Part shown: positions 1-7,959 of the stretch, in pieces
Position numbering within the stretch: the first letter of the stretch is position 1
Layout: each line of letters begins with the position of its first letter
Assembly (NCBI GenBank): GCA_015067385.1
Contig: SVMP01000024.1
Span: forward strand, 1-17,498
DNA length: 17,498 nucleotides
Direction of reading: 5' to 3'
From: Oscillospiraceae bacterium
Lineage (GTDB): Bacteria; Bacillota; Clostridia; Oscillospirales; UBA644
Translations under genes and position numbers: made by a program
Notes under the pieces: model-generated
What the model was told of the DNA's origin: nothing
What the model saw: only the letters and a program-made list of their open reading frames with translations
The model's database searches: none

Positions 1-967
1 TTTCAAAAAGGTTTCTGAGGCATTGCTGAACATACTGACCGAGAGAGTGAAGGTCTGTTGAGAAGATCATACTTGCAGGGAAAAGACCCTTGTTGTCTTT
101 ACCTTCACTTTCACCGTGAAGCTGTTTGATCCATTCACAGAAAGATGCTATGAAAGGCTCATAACCAACAGTAACTTCAGTAGTTTTACCTTTACGGAGC
201 ATTATAGAGCGCATGGTCGCATATTTGTAGCAATCATTGTTGTCGAGATCGTCATTGTCAAAATCTGTTCTTGCCTGCTGTGCGCCGGACATAAGAGCAT
301 CTATATCAAGACCTGCAACAGCGATGGGAAGAAGACCTACAGGGGTAAGGACGGAGAATCTTCCGCCTACGTCATCGGGAATAACGAATGTTTCATAACC
401 TTTTTCAACAGAAAGGTTTTTAAGAGTTCCTCTTGCTTTGTCTGTTGTTGCATAAATACGGTCTTTTGCGGATTCTCCGTATTCTTTTTCGAGATAATCC
501 TTCATAACTCTAAATGCAAGAGCAGGTTCTGTTGTTGTGCCTGATTTGGAAATAACATTAACAGAAACTCGTTTTCCTTTGCATTTATTGAGAACTTCTA
601 CCATATGAGCCGGGCTCAAGTTGTTGCCGAGGAAAAGGATTTCGGGCGATTTTGTTTTTTCTGTACCGAAAACAGGAGCACAGAATTCGATAACAGCTCT
701 TGCACCGAGGTAAGAACCTCCGATACCGATCACAACAAGTATATCACTGTCGTTTCTGATCTTTTCGGCAGCTTTTTTTACTCTGTCAAATTCATCCTTA
801 TCATAATTTACGGGAAGATCTAACCAACCGAGAAAATCGTTACCGAGACCGTTTCTGTTTTTAATAAGCTTATCAGCAGCTGATACAAAAGGTTTCATTG
901 CTTCGAATTCATGAGCTGATACAAAGTTTTCTGTAAACTTTGTATTTAAAGATAAAGGTTTGTTCAT
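1..967 (-). CDS. pgi: Glucose-6-phosphate isomerase, C-terminus cut by window edge
   Basis: This cytoplasmic enzyme interconverts glucose 6-phosphate and fructose 6-phosphate in glycolysis and gluconeogenesis. Reading the minus strand from the ATG at 967-965 gives 322 codons without a stop up to the window edge; bacterial homologues of this type have about 450 residues, so roughly the last quarter is missing. Visible family marks are GIGGSYLGAR (residues 81-90), the sugar-phosphate loop SKSGTTTEPA (140-149) and the PGI signature DDVGGRFSVLTPVG (198-211). An AAAGG ribosome-binding site lies about 11 bases before the start. The gene follows the small cysteine-rich gene by 15 bases and is probably cotranscribed with it from the promoter at 1243-1271. 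Identification is firm; the missing end cannot be judged. Confidence 0.96.
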   Translation of the reverse strand, partial: MNKPLSLNTKFTENFVSAHEFEAMKPFVSAADKLIKNRNGLGNDFLGWLDLPVNYDKDEFDRVKKAAEKIRNDSDILVVIGIGGSYLGARAVIEFCAPVFGTEKTKSPEILFLGNNLSPAHMVEVLNKCKGKRVSVNVISKSGTTTEPALAFRVMKDYLEKEYGESAKDRIYATTDKARGTLKNLSVEKGYETFVIPDDVGGRFSVLTPVGLLPIAVAGLDIDALMSGAQQARTDFDNDDLDNNDCYKYATMRSIMLRKGKTTEVTVGYEPFIASFCEWIKQLHGESEGKDNKGLFPASMIFSTDLHSLGQYVQQCLRNLFE

Positions 968-982
968 TTTATATCTATCCTT

Positions 983-1189
983 TCAAGAGATTTTAAAGTC
1001 GTTTTCAGAGTATTTTTCAATTGTTGCAGGTGGGGAGGGGATTCGTTTTAATGGTTCATAAATGAATTTTGAACATTGATTTTTTCTTTCGATCAATCCG
1101 TATTTGTCGCAAATACAATCTTCTTCGTTTGTCAAAACATAACCGAACTTGCAATATGCACAGTTTACGTCCTGTTTCTTTCTAAACAC
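983..1189 (-). CDS. Small cysteine-rich conserved hypothetical protein
   Basis: This is a 68-residue protein starting at GTG (1189-1187). The start is fixed by a perfect AAGGAGG at 1203-1197 with 7 bases of spacing. Five cysteines are seen: C10 and C13 (a CxxC), C25 and C27 (CIC), and C39. The pattern looks like a small zinc-ribbon or metal-binding fold, though no ligand can be proven from sequence. After C39 comes the segment KFIYEPLKRIPSPP. From memory, proteins with this layout (CxxC, second Cys pair, then a Y-[DE]-PLKR-x-P motif) are common and uncharacterised in Clostridia. There is no signal peptide or membrane segment, so it is probably cytoplasmic. It is the first gene of an apparent two-gene operon with pgi. 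Function unknown; that it is a real gene is well supported. Confidence 0.85.
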   Translation of the reverse strand: MFRKKQDVNCAYCKFGYVLTNEEDCICDKYGLIERKNQCSKFIYEPLKRIPSPPATIEKYSENDFKIS

Positions 1190-1242
1190 AATTAAACCTC
1201 CTTAATGCATAATTTTCAATTAAAATACTTTCTGTTTATGAT

Positions 1243-1271
1243 ATTATATCACGAAAAGATCGTTTTGTAAA
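1243..1271 (-). promoter_or_regulatory. Sigma-A promoter for the small Cys gene and pgi
   Basis: On the minus strand TTTACA (1271-1266) and TATAAT (1248-1243) are separated by exactly 17 bases. The -10 is also preceded by TG, giving the extended form TGATATAAT (1251-1243). Transcription would begin near 1236, leaving a leader of about 46 bases before the GTG at 1189. Only this gene pair lies downstream on this strand. No experimental start is available. Confidence 0.8.
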
Positions 1272-1289
1272 GATGATTGAAAAAAATAT

Positions 1290-1307
1290 ATTAATTTGTC
1301 AATTAAT
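1290..1307. repeat. Short AT-only dyad between two divergent promoters
   Basis: ATTAATT (1290-1296) and AATTAAT (1301-1307) form a perfect 7-base inverted repeat around TGTC. It sits roughly midway between the two outward-facing -35 boxes (1271 and 1323). It could be an operator or UP-element-like sequence, but AT-only dyads arise easily in DNA of this composition, so a function is only a possibility. Confidence 0.25.
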
Positions 1308-1322
1308 TTTTCGTTAAAGCCA

Positions 1323-1351
1323 TTTACAAATCGAAAAAAATGTATTATAAT
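1323..1351 (+). promoter_or_regulatory. Sigma-A promoter for the miaB operon
   Basis: TTTACA (1323-1328) and TATAAT (1346-1351) are separated by 17 bases. A second TATAAT overlaps at 1352-1357 but is poorly spaced from this -35. Predicted start near 1358, with the AAGGAA ribosome-binding site at 1371-1376 and the miaB ATG at 1385. It is the only strong promoter seen ahead of the long plus-strand gene run. Confidence 0.8.
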
Positions 1352-1384
1352 TATAATGTATTTTTATGTCAAGGAAATTGATTT

Positions 1385-2794
1385 ATGAAAAACAGTATTA
1401 TGTTTTATGCTATACAGGACGAATACATTAAAAAAGTTCGATGTATAACACATGAACTTGAAATGCAGAGAAACAGTAAGCCCACTTATTTTACACATAC
1501 TTTCGGATGTCAGCAAAATGAAAGCGATACTGAAAAAATCAATGGTATGCTTTCGGATATGGGTTTTAAACAAACCGATATTCGAGAAGAAGCTGATGTT
1601 ATTATATATAATACCTGCGCTGTAAGAGAACATGCCGAACAACGAGTCTTCGGAACGATCGGTTCTTTAGTTGGTCTCAAAAGAGAACGTCCGTCAGTAG
1701 TCGTCGGATTTTGCGGCTGTATGATGCAACGCCAAGAGGTTTCCGAAGAGTTGCGTAAAAAATATAAGCATGTTAATCTTGTTTTCGGAACACATGCTTT
1801 GGGACGTTTTCCCGAAAATCTTTATAAAGCGCTTACGACAAAAGAACGTATTTTTGATGTTGAAGAAACAAAGGAAAAAATAATTGAGGATATTCCGGTT
1901 AAACGCGGAAATGATTTTAAGGCATGGGTATCCGTAATGTACGGTTGCAATAATTTTTGTTCATATTGCATAGTACCTTATGTCAGAGGCCGAGAACGTT
2001 CCAGAGATCCTCAGCGGATAATTGATGAAGTCGAATCTCTTGTAAAAGATGGATACAAGGATATAACATTGCTTGGTCAGAATGTTAATTCATTTTGTAG
2101 TGATTCTGATTCTGACTGGAATTTTTCAAAACTCTTACGTCGATTAAACGAAATTGATGGAGATTTCAGAATACGCTTTATGACATCTCATCCCAAAGAT
2201 GCAACAAAGGAACTTATCGATACAATTGCTGACTGTGACAAAGTCTGTAAACACCTTCATCTTCCTTTTCAATCGGGAAGCAACAGAGTCCTTGAGCTTA
2301 TGAACAGACGTTATACGCGAGAAAAATATAAAGCTCTTGTAGAATATGCAAAAAGTAAAATCCCCAATCTTGTTCTTACGAGTGATGTTATTGTTGGATT
2401 TCCAACTGAAACGGATGAAGATTTTGAGCAAACAATGTCTCTCGTTGACGAGATAGGTTTTCAAGGTCTTTATACTTTTATCTATTCTATCAGAAAAGGA
2501 ACGCCTGCAGCTCAAATGGAGCAAATTGACGATAAAATAAAGCATGAAAGATTTGATCGCCTTTGTGAATTGCAGACAAAGAAAGCTTTTGAATTCAATG
2601 AAAAGTTTATCGGAAAAACAGTTCGAGTTTTAGTTGAAGGATATACCGGAGAGGATAAATCAAATCAAACAGGACGTACAGACGGAAATATAATTGTAAA
2701 TTTCCCTGATTGCGGTGCTGCTCCCGGAACTTTTAAAGATGTTCTTATAGAGAAAGCTTTAAATTGGGCTATTTTCGGACAAGCAATTAATTGA
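1385..2794 (+). CDS. miaB: tRNA-2-methylthio-N6-dimethylallyladenosine synthase MiaB
   Basis: This radical-SAM methylthiotransferase adds a methylthio group to i6A37 of tRNAs, using S-adenosylmethionine and two [4Fe-4S] clusters. The 469-residue length fits. The N-terminal MTTase domain carries cluster cysteines C42 (TFGCQQNESD), C78 (NTCAV) and C112 (GCMMQ). The radical-SAM domain has CNNFCSYC with C188, C192 and C195, followed by VPYVRGRERSR. About the last 65 residues match a TRAM RNA-binding domain (FIGKTVRVLVEGY region). The ATG at 1385 follows AAGGAA by 8 bases and the promoter at 1323-1351. It is first in the operon; the partner enzyme miaA, which makes the i6A substrate, lies downstream in the same run. 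Some 32 residues precede the conserved domain, a moderately long lead. Confidence 0.97.
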   Translation: MKNSIMFYAIQDEYIKKVRCITHELEMQRNSKPTYFTHTFGCQQNESDTEKINGMLSDMGFKQTDIREEADVIIYNTCAVREHAEQRVFGTIGSLVGLKRERPSVVVGFCGCMMQRQEVSEELRKKYKHVNLVFGTHALGRFPENLYKALTTKERIFDVEETKEKIIEDIPVKRGNDFKAWVSVMYGCNNFCSYCIVPYVRGRERSRDPQRIIDEVESLVKDGYKDITLLGQNVNSFCSDSDSDWNFSKLLRRLNEIDGDFRIRFMTSHPKDATKELIDTIADCDKVCKHLHLPFQSGSNRVLELMNRRYTREKYKALVEYAKSKIPNLVLTSDVIVGFPTETDEDFEQTMSLVDEIGFQGLYTFIYSIRKGTPAAQMEQIDDKIKHERFDRLCELQTKKAFEFNEKFIGKTVRVLVEGYTGEDKSNQTGRTDGNIIVNFPDCGAAPGTFKDVLIEKALNWAIFGQAIN

Positions 2795-2827
2795 TAATAA
2801 TTTTATATAATATTAGGAGATAAAAAA

Positions 2828-3220
2828 ATGAACGAAATCATCGAACTTGCAAAAAAAATGGGCCAGATGCTCAAAGACAGTGAAGAATTTAAAAAATACG
2901 AAGAAGTTAAAGCTCGTTATGAGACAGACTCTGAACTTCAGATGCAGATCGGGGAATTCAACCTTCGTAAAATGGCTGTTATGAATGAAATGGAAAAAGA
3001 AGATAAAGACAACGAAAAATTTGAAAGACTTCAGAATGAAATGCGTGAAGCTTATAAAGTTGCAATGTCCAATCCTCTCATGGGCGAATTTATGAAAACA
3101 AAAGAAACATTCGAAAGCCTTGTTAATAATGTATATTCCATTATTAACTTCCAAATTACCGGAGAGACAGGCTCTTGCGATAAATCCAACTGCGCATCCT
3201 GCGGCGGCGGTTGCCATTAA
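2828..3220 (+). CDS. ymcA: YmcA/YlbF-family (Com_YlbF) protein with C-terminal Cys cluster
   Basis: This is a 130-residue, mostly helical and highly charged protein of the YlbF/YmcA family. In Bacillus subtilis, YmcA (RicA), YlbF (RicF) and YaaT (RicT) form an Fe-S complex that affects RNase Y-dependent mRNA maturation, competence and biofilm formation. Two things support the call: the conserved core around SNPLMGEFMKTKETFESLVN, and the position between miaB and mutS, where B. subtilis has ymcA (there with cotE before mutS). The C-terminus ends in a cysteine cluster, C117, C122, C125 and C129 (CASCGGGCH), plausible metal or Fe-S ligands. An AGGAGA at 2815-2820 lies 7 bases before the ATG. Assignment as YmcA rather than YlbF rests on synteny. 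Neither partner gene is in this window. Confidence 0.85.
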   Translation: MNEIIELAKKMGQMLKDSEEFKKYEEVKARYETDSELQMQIGEFNLRKMAVMNEMEKEDKDNEKFERLQNEMREAYKVAMSNPLMGEFMKTKETFESLVNNVYSIINFQITGETGSCDKSNCASCGGGCH

Positions 3221-3276
3221 TCTGATTCAATTTAAAATTTAAGTTTTTAAGGTTCAACAGAAAGGATAATTACGGA

Positions 3277-5877
3277 ATGGCGGGAACAATGACGCCGATG
3301 ATGCAGCAGTATATCCAGATGAAAGAAAAATACAACGATTCGATACTGCTTTACAGACTCGGTGATTTTTATGAAATGTTTTTTGATGACGCTATCGTTG
3401 CATCGAATGCTCTTGATATAACTTTGACCGGCAGAGACTGCGGTCTTGAAGAAAGAGCACCGATGTGCGGTGTTCCGTATCATAGCGTAGACGCTTATAT
3501 TTCAAGATTGATAGCAAAAGGTTTTAAGGTTTCTATCTGCGAACAAATGAAGGACCCTCAGACAAATGAGGTGTCAGGTCGTGAAGTTACGAGGACCATT
3601 ACGCCGGGTACTGTTACAGACCCGGATATGCTTGATGAAACAAAAAACAGATATATCGTTGCTATTCTTCAAAAAGATAAGAAAATATCCCTTTGTTTTG
3701 CGGATATTTCAACGGGTGATATTATATTTTCCGATAATTATCCTTCTAACGATCCGTCTATATTAGGAGAACTTTCCAGATATAATCCGGATGAAGTCTA
3801 CACGTCTTCATCCTGCACAAAAAATGATTATGTTAACAGTTATATCAAAAATTCAAATCATTGCACTCTAACCGAAGTAGCAGATTCAGAAATAGAAGCT
3901 GTTGAGGATGATTTCATCGAAACCGTTCGTAATCATATGGCTGATAAGTTTGAAACCTGTCCCACAGACAATGAATTAGCTATAAAAACATTTGGGTTTT
4001 TATTGGGTTATCTTTATCGAACCCAACTTTGTGACCTGCGTCATCTTAACAAAATAACTGTTAGTTCAAGAAAAGAGTTTGTTGAATTAGATCCATCTAC
4101 ATGGAGAAATCTTGAAATAACCGAAAACATGAGAACTAAGGAGAAAAAAGGTTCTCTGTTAGGTGTTCTCGATCTGACTTTAACTGCTATGGGTGCTCGC
4201 TGTATGCGAAAATGCCTTGAAAAACCGTTGGCGAATGCCGCTGAAATAATAAGAAGGCAAAACGCTGTTAAAGTCCTTTTTGACGATAATCGAACAAGAG
4301 ATGAGATCAGAAAGCTTCTAAAAGACGTAAGAGACATCGAAAGACTTACAACGAAGATCGTATACGGAACTGTAAGTCCTCGAGATCTGCAAACATTATC
4401 AAATTCTCTTGAGGTTATTTCCCGTATAAAAAAGATCATAGAACCGCTCAATACAACGCTTATTTCAGAAATACATAAAAATATAAATGAATTGCCTCAA
4501 ATTCAGGAACTTGTATCTAAAGCGATTTGTGATGAACCGCCAATACTGATCAGAGAAGGCGGATTTATCCGAAGCGGTTATAATGAAGAAGCAGACAGAC
4601 TTCGTGCGCTTCAAACAGATGCTAAAGGTGTGCTTGCCGGAATCGAAAATTCCGAAAAAGAGAAGACAGGCATAAAAACCTTGAAGATACGTTATAATAA
4701 AGTTTTCGGTTATTATATTGAAGTTACTAATTCTTTTCTTGATCAAATTCCTGATTATTACATCAGAAAGCAAACGCTTGTTAATGCTGAAAGATTTATT
4801 ACTCCTGAATTGAAGGAAGTCGAGGAAGAGCTCTTATCTGCAAGCGATAAACTTATTGCTCTTGAAAATGAGCTTTATAAACAAATTGTAGATTATATCG
4901 GTTGCTTTATAATTCAGATAAAGGAAACTGCATCCGCAGTCGGTTTCTTGGATGTATTGGCATCTTTTGCTGAAGTTTCCGTAAAAGGTGGCTATGTCCA
5001 GCCCGAAATCGATGTTTCCGATGTTCTTGAAATTAAGAACGGAAGACATCCTGTTGTAGAATCATTACTTAAAACAGAATTATTTGTCCCCAATGATACA
5101 TATTTGAATACAACCTCCGATCGAATGGCTGTTATAACCGGTCCCAATATGGCAGGTAAATCGACTTATATGCGTCAGGTTGCTCTTATTGTTTTAATGG
5201 CTCAAATAGGCTGCTTTGTTCCTGCATATTCAGCGAGAATAGGTGTTGTTGATAAAATTTTCACCAGAGTTGGCGCTTCTGATGACCTTGTTTCCGGACA
5301 ATCAACTTTTATGATGGAAATGAACGAGGTTGCTTATATCGTAAAAAATGCAACAAAGAGAAGTTTGCTTATTTTTGATGAAATAGGTAGGGGAACAAGT
5401 ACATTTGACGGTATGAGTATCGCTCAAGCTGTTTTGGAACATGTTTCAAATAAAATCAAAGCAAAATCACTTTTTGCAACTCATTATCATGAATTAACAT
5501 CACTCGAACACCAGTACGACGGTATAAAAAATTATAATATTGCCGCAAAAAAAAGAGGAAAAGATATTATTTTCTTACGAAAGATTGTTAAAGGCGGAAC
5601 TGATGACAGTTACGGTATAGCCGTTGCTCGTCTTGCCGGTGTACCTGATGATATTATTAAAAGAGCAGAAACGATCCTCTCCGAACTTGAAGAAGGAAAA
5701 GTTTCTGAAAAGTTTGCAGTAAAGCAAAAAGAAGATGATCTTCAACTTTCTTTCGGTAATCCTACTCATGATGAGATCATCGAACATTTGTGCAATATAG
5801 ATGCAACGGTTATAACACCCGTAGAAGCACTCAACGAGCTATATAATTTATCGAAAAAAGCGAAAGAGTCAACATGA
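3277..5877 (+). CDS. mutS: DNA mismatch repair ATPase MutS
   Basis: MutS recognises mispaired bases and small loops and, with ATP, recruits MutL. The 866-residue length is typical of full MutS1. The mismatch-binding domain has GDFYEMF, with F31 and E33 as the mismatch-contacting Phe-x-Glu pair. The core and clamp domains fill the middle. The ABC-type ATPase has Walker A GPNMAGKST (622-630), Walker B with DE at 701-702 followed by IGRGTSTFDG, and the ATHYHEL switch region. A dimerisation segment follows to the end. The ATG at 3277 follows GAAAGGA (3260-3266). A 56-base gap separates it from the preceding gene, and its last four bases (ATGA) overlap the mutL start, which implies translational coupling. 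All key residues are present, so the protein should be active. Confidence 0.98.
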   Translation: MAGTMTPMMQQYIQMKEKYNDSILLYRLGDFYEMFFDDAIVASNALDITLTGRDCGLEERAPMCGVPYHSVDAYISRLIAKGFKVSICEQMKDPQTNEVSGREVTRTITPGTVTDPDMLDETKNRYIVAILQKDKKISLCFADISTGDIIFSDNYPSNDPSILGELSRYNPDEVYTSSSCTKNDYVNSYIKNSNHCTLTEVADSEIEAVEDDFIETVRNHMADKFETCPTDNELAIKTFGFLLGYLYRTQLCDLRHLNKITVSSRKEFVELDPSTWRNLEITENMRTKEKKGSLLGVLDLTLTAMGARCMRKCLEKPLANAAEIIRRQNAVKVLFDDNRTRDEIRKLLKDVRDIERLTTKIVYGTVSPRDLQTLSNSLEVISRIKKIIEPLNTTLISEIHKNINELPQIQELVSKAICDEPPILIREGGFIRSGYNEEADRLRALQTDAKGVLAGIENSEKEKTGIKTLKIRYNKVFGYYIEVTNSFLDQIPDYYIRKQTLVNAERFITPELKEVEEELLSASDKLIALENELYKQIVDYIGCFIIQIKETASAVGFLDVLASFAEVSVKGGYVQPEIDVSDVLEIKNGRHPVVESLLKTELFVPNDTYLNTTSDRMAVITGPNMAGKSTYMRQVALIVLMAQIGCFVPAYSARIGVVDKIFTRVGASDDLVSGQSTFMMEMNEVAYIVKNATKRSLLIFDEIGRGTSTFDGMSIAQAVLEHVSNKIKAKSLFATHYHELTSLEHQYDGIKNYNIAAKKRGKDIIFLRKIVKGGTDDSYGIAVARLAGVPDDIIKRAETILSELEEGKVSEKFAVKQKEDDLQLSFGNPTHDEIIEHLCNIDATVITPVEALNELYNLSKKAKEST

Positions 5878-7955
5878 ACAAGATAAATATTCTCGGAAAT
5901 GAAATATCTGATCTTATTGCCGCAGGAGAGGTCGTTGAAAGACCTGCTTCTGTGGTAAAAGAGCTTGTCGAAAACTCAATTGATGCAGGTGCCAGCAAGA
6001 TTACTGTTGAAATTCGCGGAAGCGGTATCGAATATATTCGAGTTACAGATAATGGTTGCGGTATGTCCAATGAAGATGCTAAAACTGCATTCATGAAACA
6101 TGCAACAAGTAAAATCTCAACAAAAGATGATTTGTTTGCTATTAACACCCTTGGTTTTAGAGGTGAGGCTCTGGCTGCTATCTCTGCCGTATCAAAGATT
6201 TCACTCAAGACAAAAGAAATCGAGTCTGTTTCGGGTTATTATGTTTATCTCGAAGGCGGAAAAATTATAGAAGATAATGAAATTGGTTCGGCAGACGGAA
6301 CAACTATAGAAGTATCTGACCTTTTTTTCAATACTCCTGCGAGATTAAAGTTTGTAAAATCGGAACAAAGTGAGCGTGCTGTTATTTCAGCATTAATTGA
6401 AAAACTTGCAATTTCCAATATTAACATTGCGTTTACTTACATCATAAACGGCGGGGTCAGATTTATAACTTCCGGTAACGGTAAATTGAAAGATGCCATA
6501 TATTCTGTATACGGATCAGAATTAGCGTCTGACATGCTTTCTGTAAATCATGACGAGAATGGTTTGTCTATATACGGTCTTACGGGTAAACCTTTGGCAA
6601 ATAAGCCCAATAGAAATTATCAGATGTTTTTTGTTAACGGCAGACTTGTCAAATCAAAAACTCTTCAACAAGCGCTTGAATTGTCGTATAAAAACAGTAT
6701 GATGGTTGGTAGATACCCAATTTGTGTTCTGTTTATTTCAATTAATACAGAAGATATTGATGTAAATGTTCACCCGTCAAAACTTGAGATCAAATTTTCT
6801 CATGATAAGATGGTAGCAAACGCCGTTTCTATTGCAATCAGATCCGCATTGGCTTCCGAATCAGGTGTCTACCAGATTAAACTGTCTGACTCCGAACAGA
6901 CTGAAAAAAAACCTTTTGTGAATAAGCCTGAGGTAAATGTTGATATATCAAAAACAAAAGTCGAAGTACCCACCCCGGTTACTTCTTTTGTAGAAAAACC
7001 TCAACGTAAAGAAGTAAAAGAAGTTAAAAAAATTAACGATTGGGAAATTACAACATATCATAAACCGCATAAAGAAAATATTCCTTTTAACAGAAATCCA
7101 TATATTCAGAGCAAACCTTCAAATTCCGTTACTGAAAATAGATTACAGAGTAATCCTATAGAAGCAATGGCTGTCATAAAGGATTATGTTGACAGGAATA
7201 ATATTAATATTTCAACCGAAGAAATTGCTGAAATAGCAAAAGTACCAAATGAACAAAAAGACAGTATTTTAAAAACAAACGAACAGTCTGTTGAGGTTGA
7301 AACAGTAAAAAAAGAAGAGGTTCCTTCTTCAAATATTAAACCCGAAATTGAAGAGGAAAAAGAAGTTGTTCTTATTGAAGAAGAGATTCCTGCATACAAA
7401 TATATTGGTGAAGTTTTTAATACGTATATTATTATTGAACAGGAAGAAGAGCTCGTTTTTATAGACAAGCATGCACTGCACGAAAGAATGATCTTTGAGA
7501 AGTTAAGAAGTCAGGACTTTATAGAGGTTCAAACAATGCTTATTCCTAAGCTTCTGTTTTTGTCCGAAAGCGACAGCGCTGTTCTTATCGATAACAAAGA
7601 AGAACTTAAAAAAATTGGTTTTGATCTTGAGGATTTTGGCGGAAGTATTATGCTGAGAGAAATTCCGACAGTAATTGAATCTTCGGATATAGAAGTTTTA
7701 CTTACAGAGATTGCTTCCGATCTCAGATTAAAACAAAACGCAGATAAAGAATTGTTGGATAAATTCCTCTATAATATTGCATGTAAAGCAGCGATAAAAA
7801 GCGGCGGGAGAAGTTCGGAAAAAGAGTTAAGAAGTTTAATTGATGAATATTTCAAAAAGAGAAATTCATTAAAATACTGTCCACACGGACGTCCGATCGT
7901 ATTCACTTTAACCGAGAAAGCAATCGAAAAACAGTTTAAGAGAATTGTAGGATAG
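5874..7955 (+). CDS. mutL: DNA mismatch repair protein MutL (endonuclease type)
   Basis: MutL couples mismatch recognition by MutS to strand incision and excision. The 693-residue protein has an N-terminal GHKL ATPase with ENSIDAG (catalytic E33), DNGCGM (59-64) and GFRGEAL (95-101). A charged linker of low conservation, rich in Lys, Glu and Pro, spans roughly residues 340-500. The C-terminal dimerisation domain carries the metal-binding endonuclease motif as DKHALHERMIFE (531-542), fitting DQHA(x)2E(x)4E with Lys for Gln. It also has the downstream elements ACKAAIK and CPHGRP. This points to a nicking MutL, as expected in bacteria without MutH. The start codon lies in the mutS stop (ATGA overlap), and miaA follows after 4 bases. 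Confidence 0.97.
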   Translation: MNKINILGNEISDLIAAGEVVERPASVVKELVENSIDAGASKITVEIRGSGIEYIRVTDNGCGMSNEDAKTAFMKHATSKISTKDDLFAINTLGFRGEALAAISAVSKISLKTKEIESVSGYYVYLEGGKIIEDNEIGSADGTTIEVSDLFFNTPARLKFVKSEQSERAVISALIEKLAISNINIAFTYIINGGVRFITSGNGKLKDAIYSVYGSELASDMLSVNHDENGLSIYGLTGKPLANKPNRNYQMFFVNGRLVKSKTLQQALELSYKNSMMVGRYPICVLFISINTEDIDVNVHPSKLEIKFSHDKMVANAVSIAIRSALASESGVYQIKLSDSEQTEKKPFVNKPEVNVDISKTKVEVPTPVTSFVEKPQRKEVKEVKKINDWEITTYHKPHKENIPFNRNPYIQSKPSNSVTENRLQSNPIEAMAVIKDYVDRNNINISTEEIAEIAKVPNEQKDSILKTNEQSVEVETVKKEEVPSSNIKPEIEEEKEVVLIEEEIPAYKYIGEVFNTYIIIEQEEELVFIDKHALHERMIFEKLRSQDFIEVQTMLIPKLLFLSESDSAVLIDNKEELKKIGFDLEDFGGSIMLREIPTVIESSDIEVLLTEIASDLRLKQNADKELLDKFLYNIACKAAIKSGGRSSEKELRSLIDEYFKKRNSLKYCPHGRPIVFTLTEKAIEKQFKRIVG

Positions 7956-7959
7956 AAGT

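Noticed and set aside
116..823. Plus-strand open frames of 142 and 72 codons
   Set aside because: They lie opposite the clear pgi coding sequence on the minus strand; their translations are Cys/Phe-rich and resemble no protein, as expected of antisense shadows.
2801..2811. TATAAT before the YmcA-like gene as an internal promoter
   Set aside because: No acceptable -35 at 16-18 bases and no TG extension; the gap is simply AT-rich.
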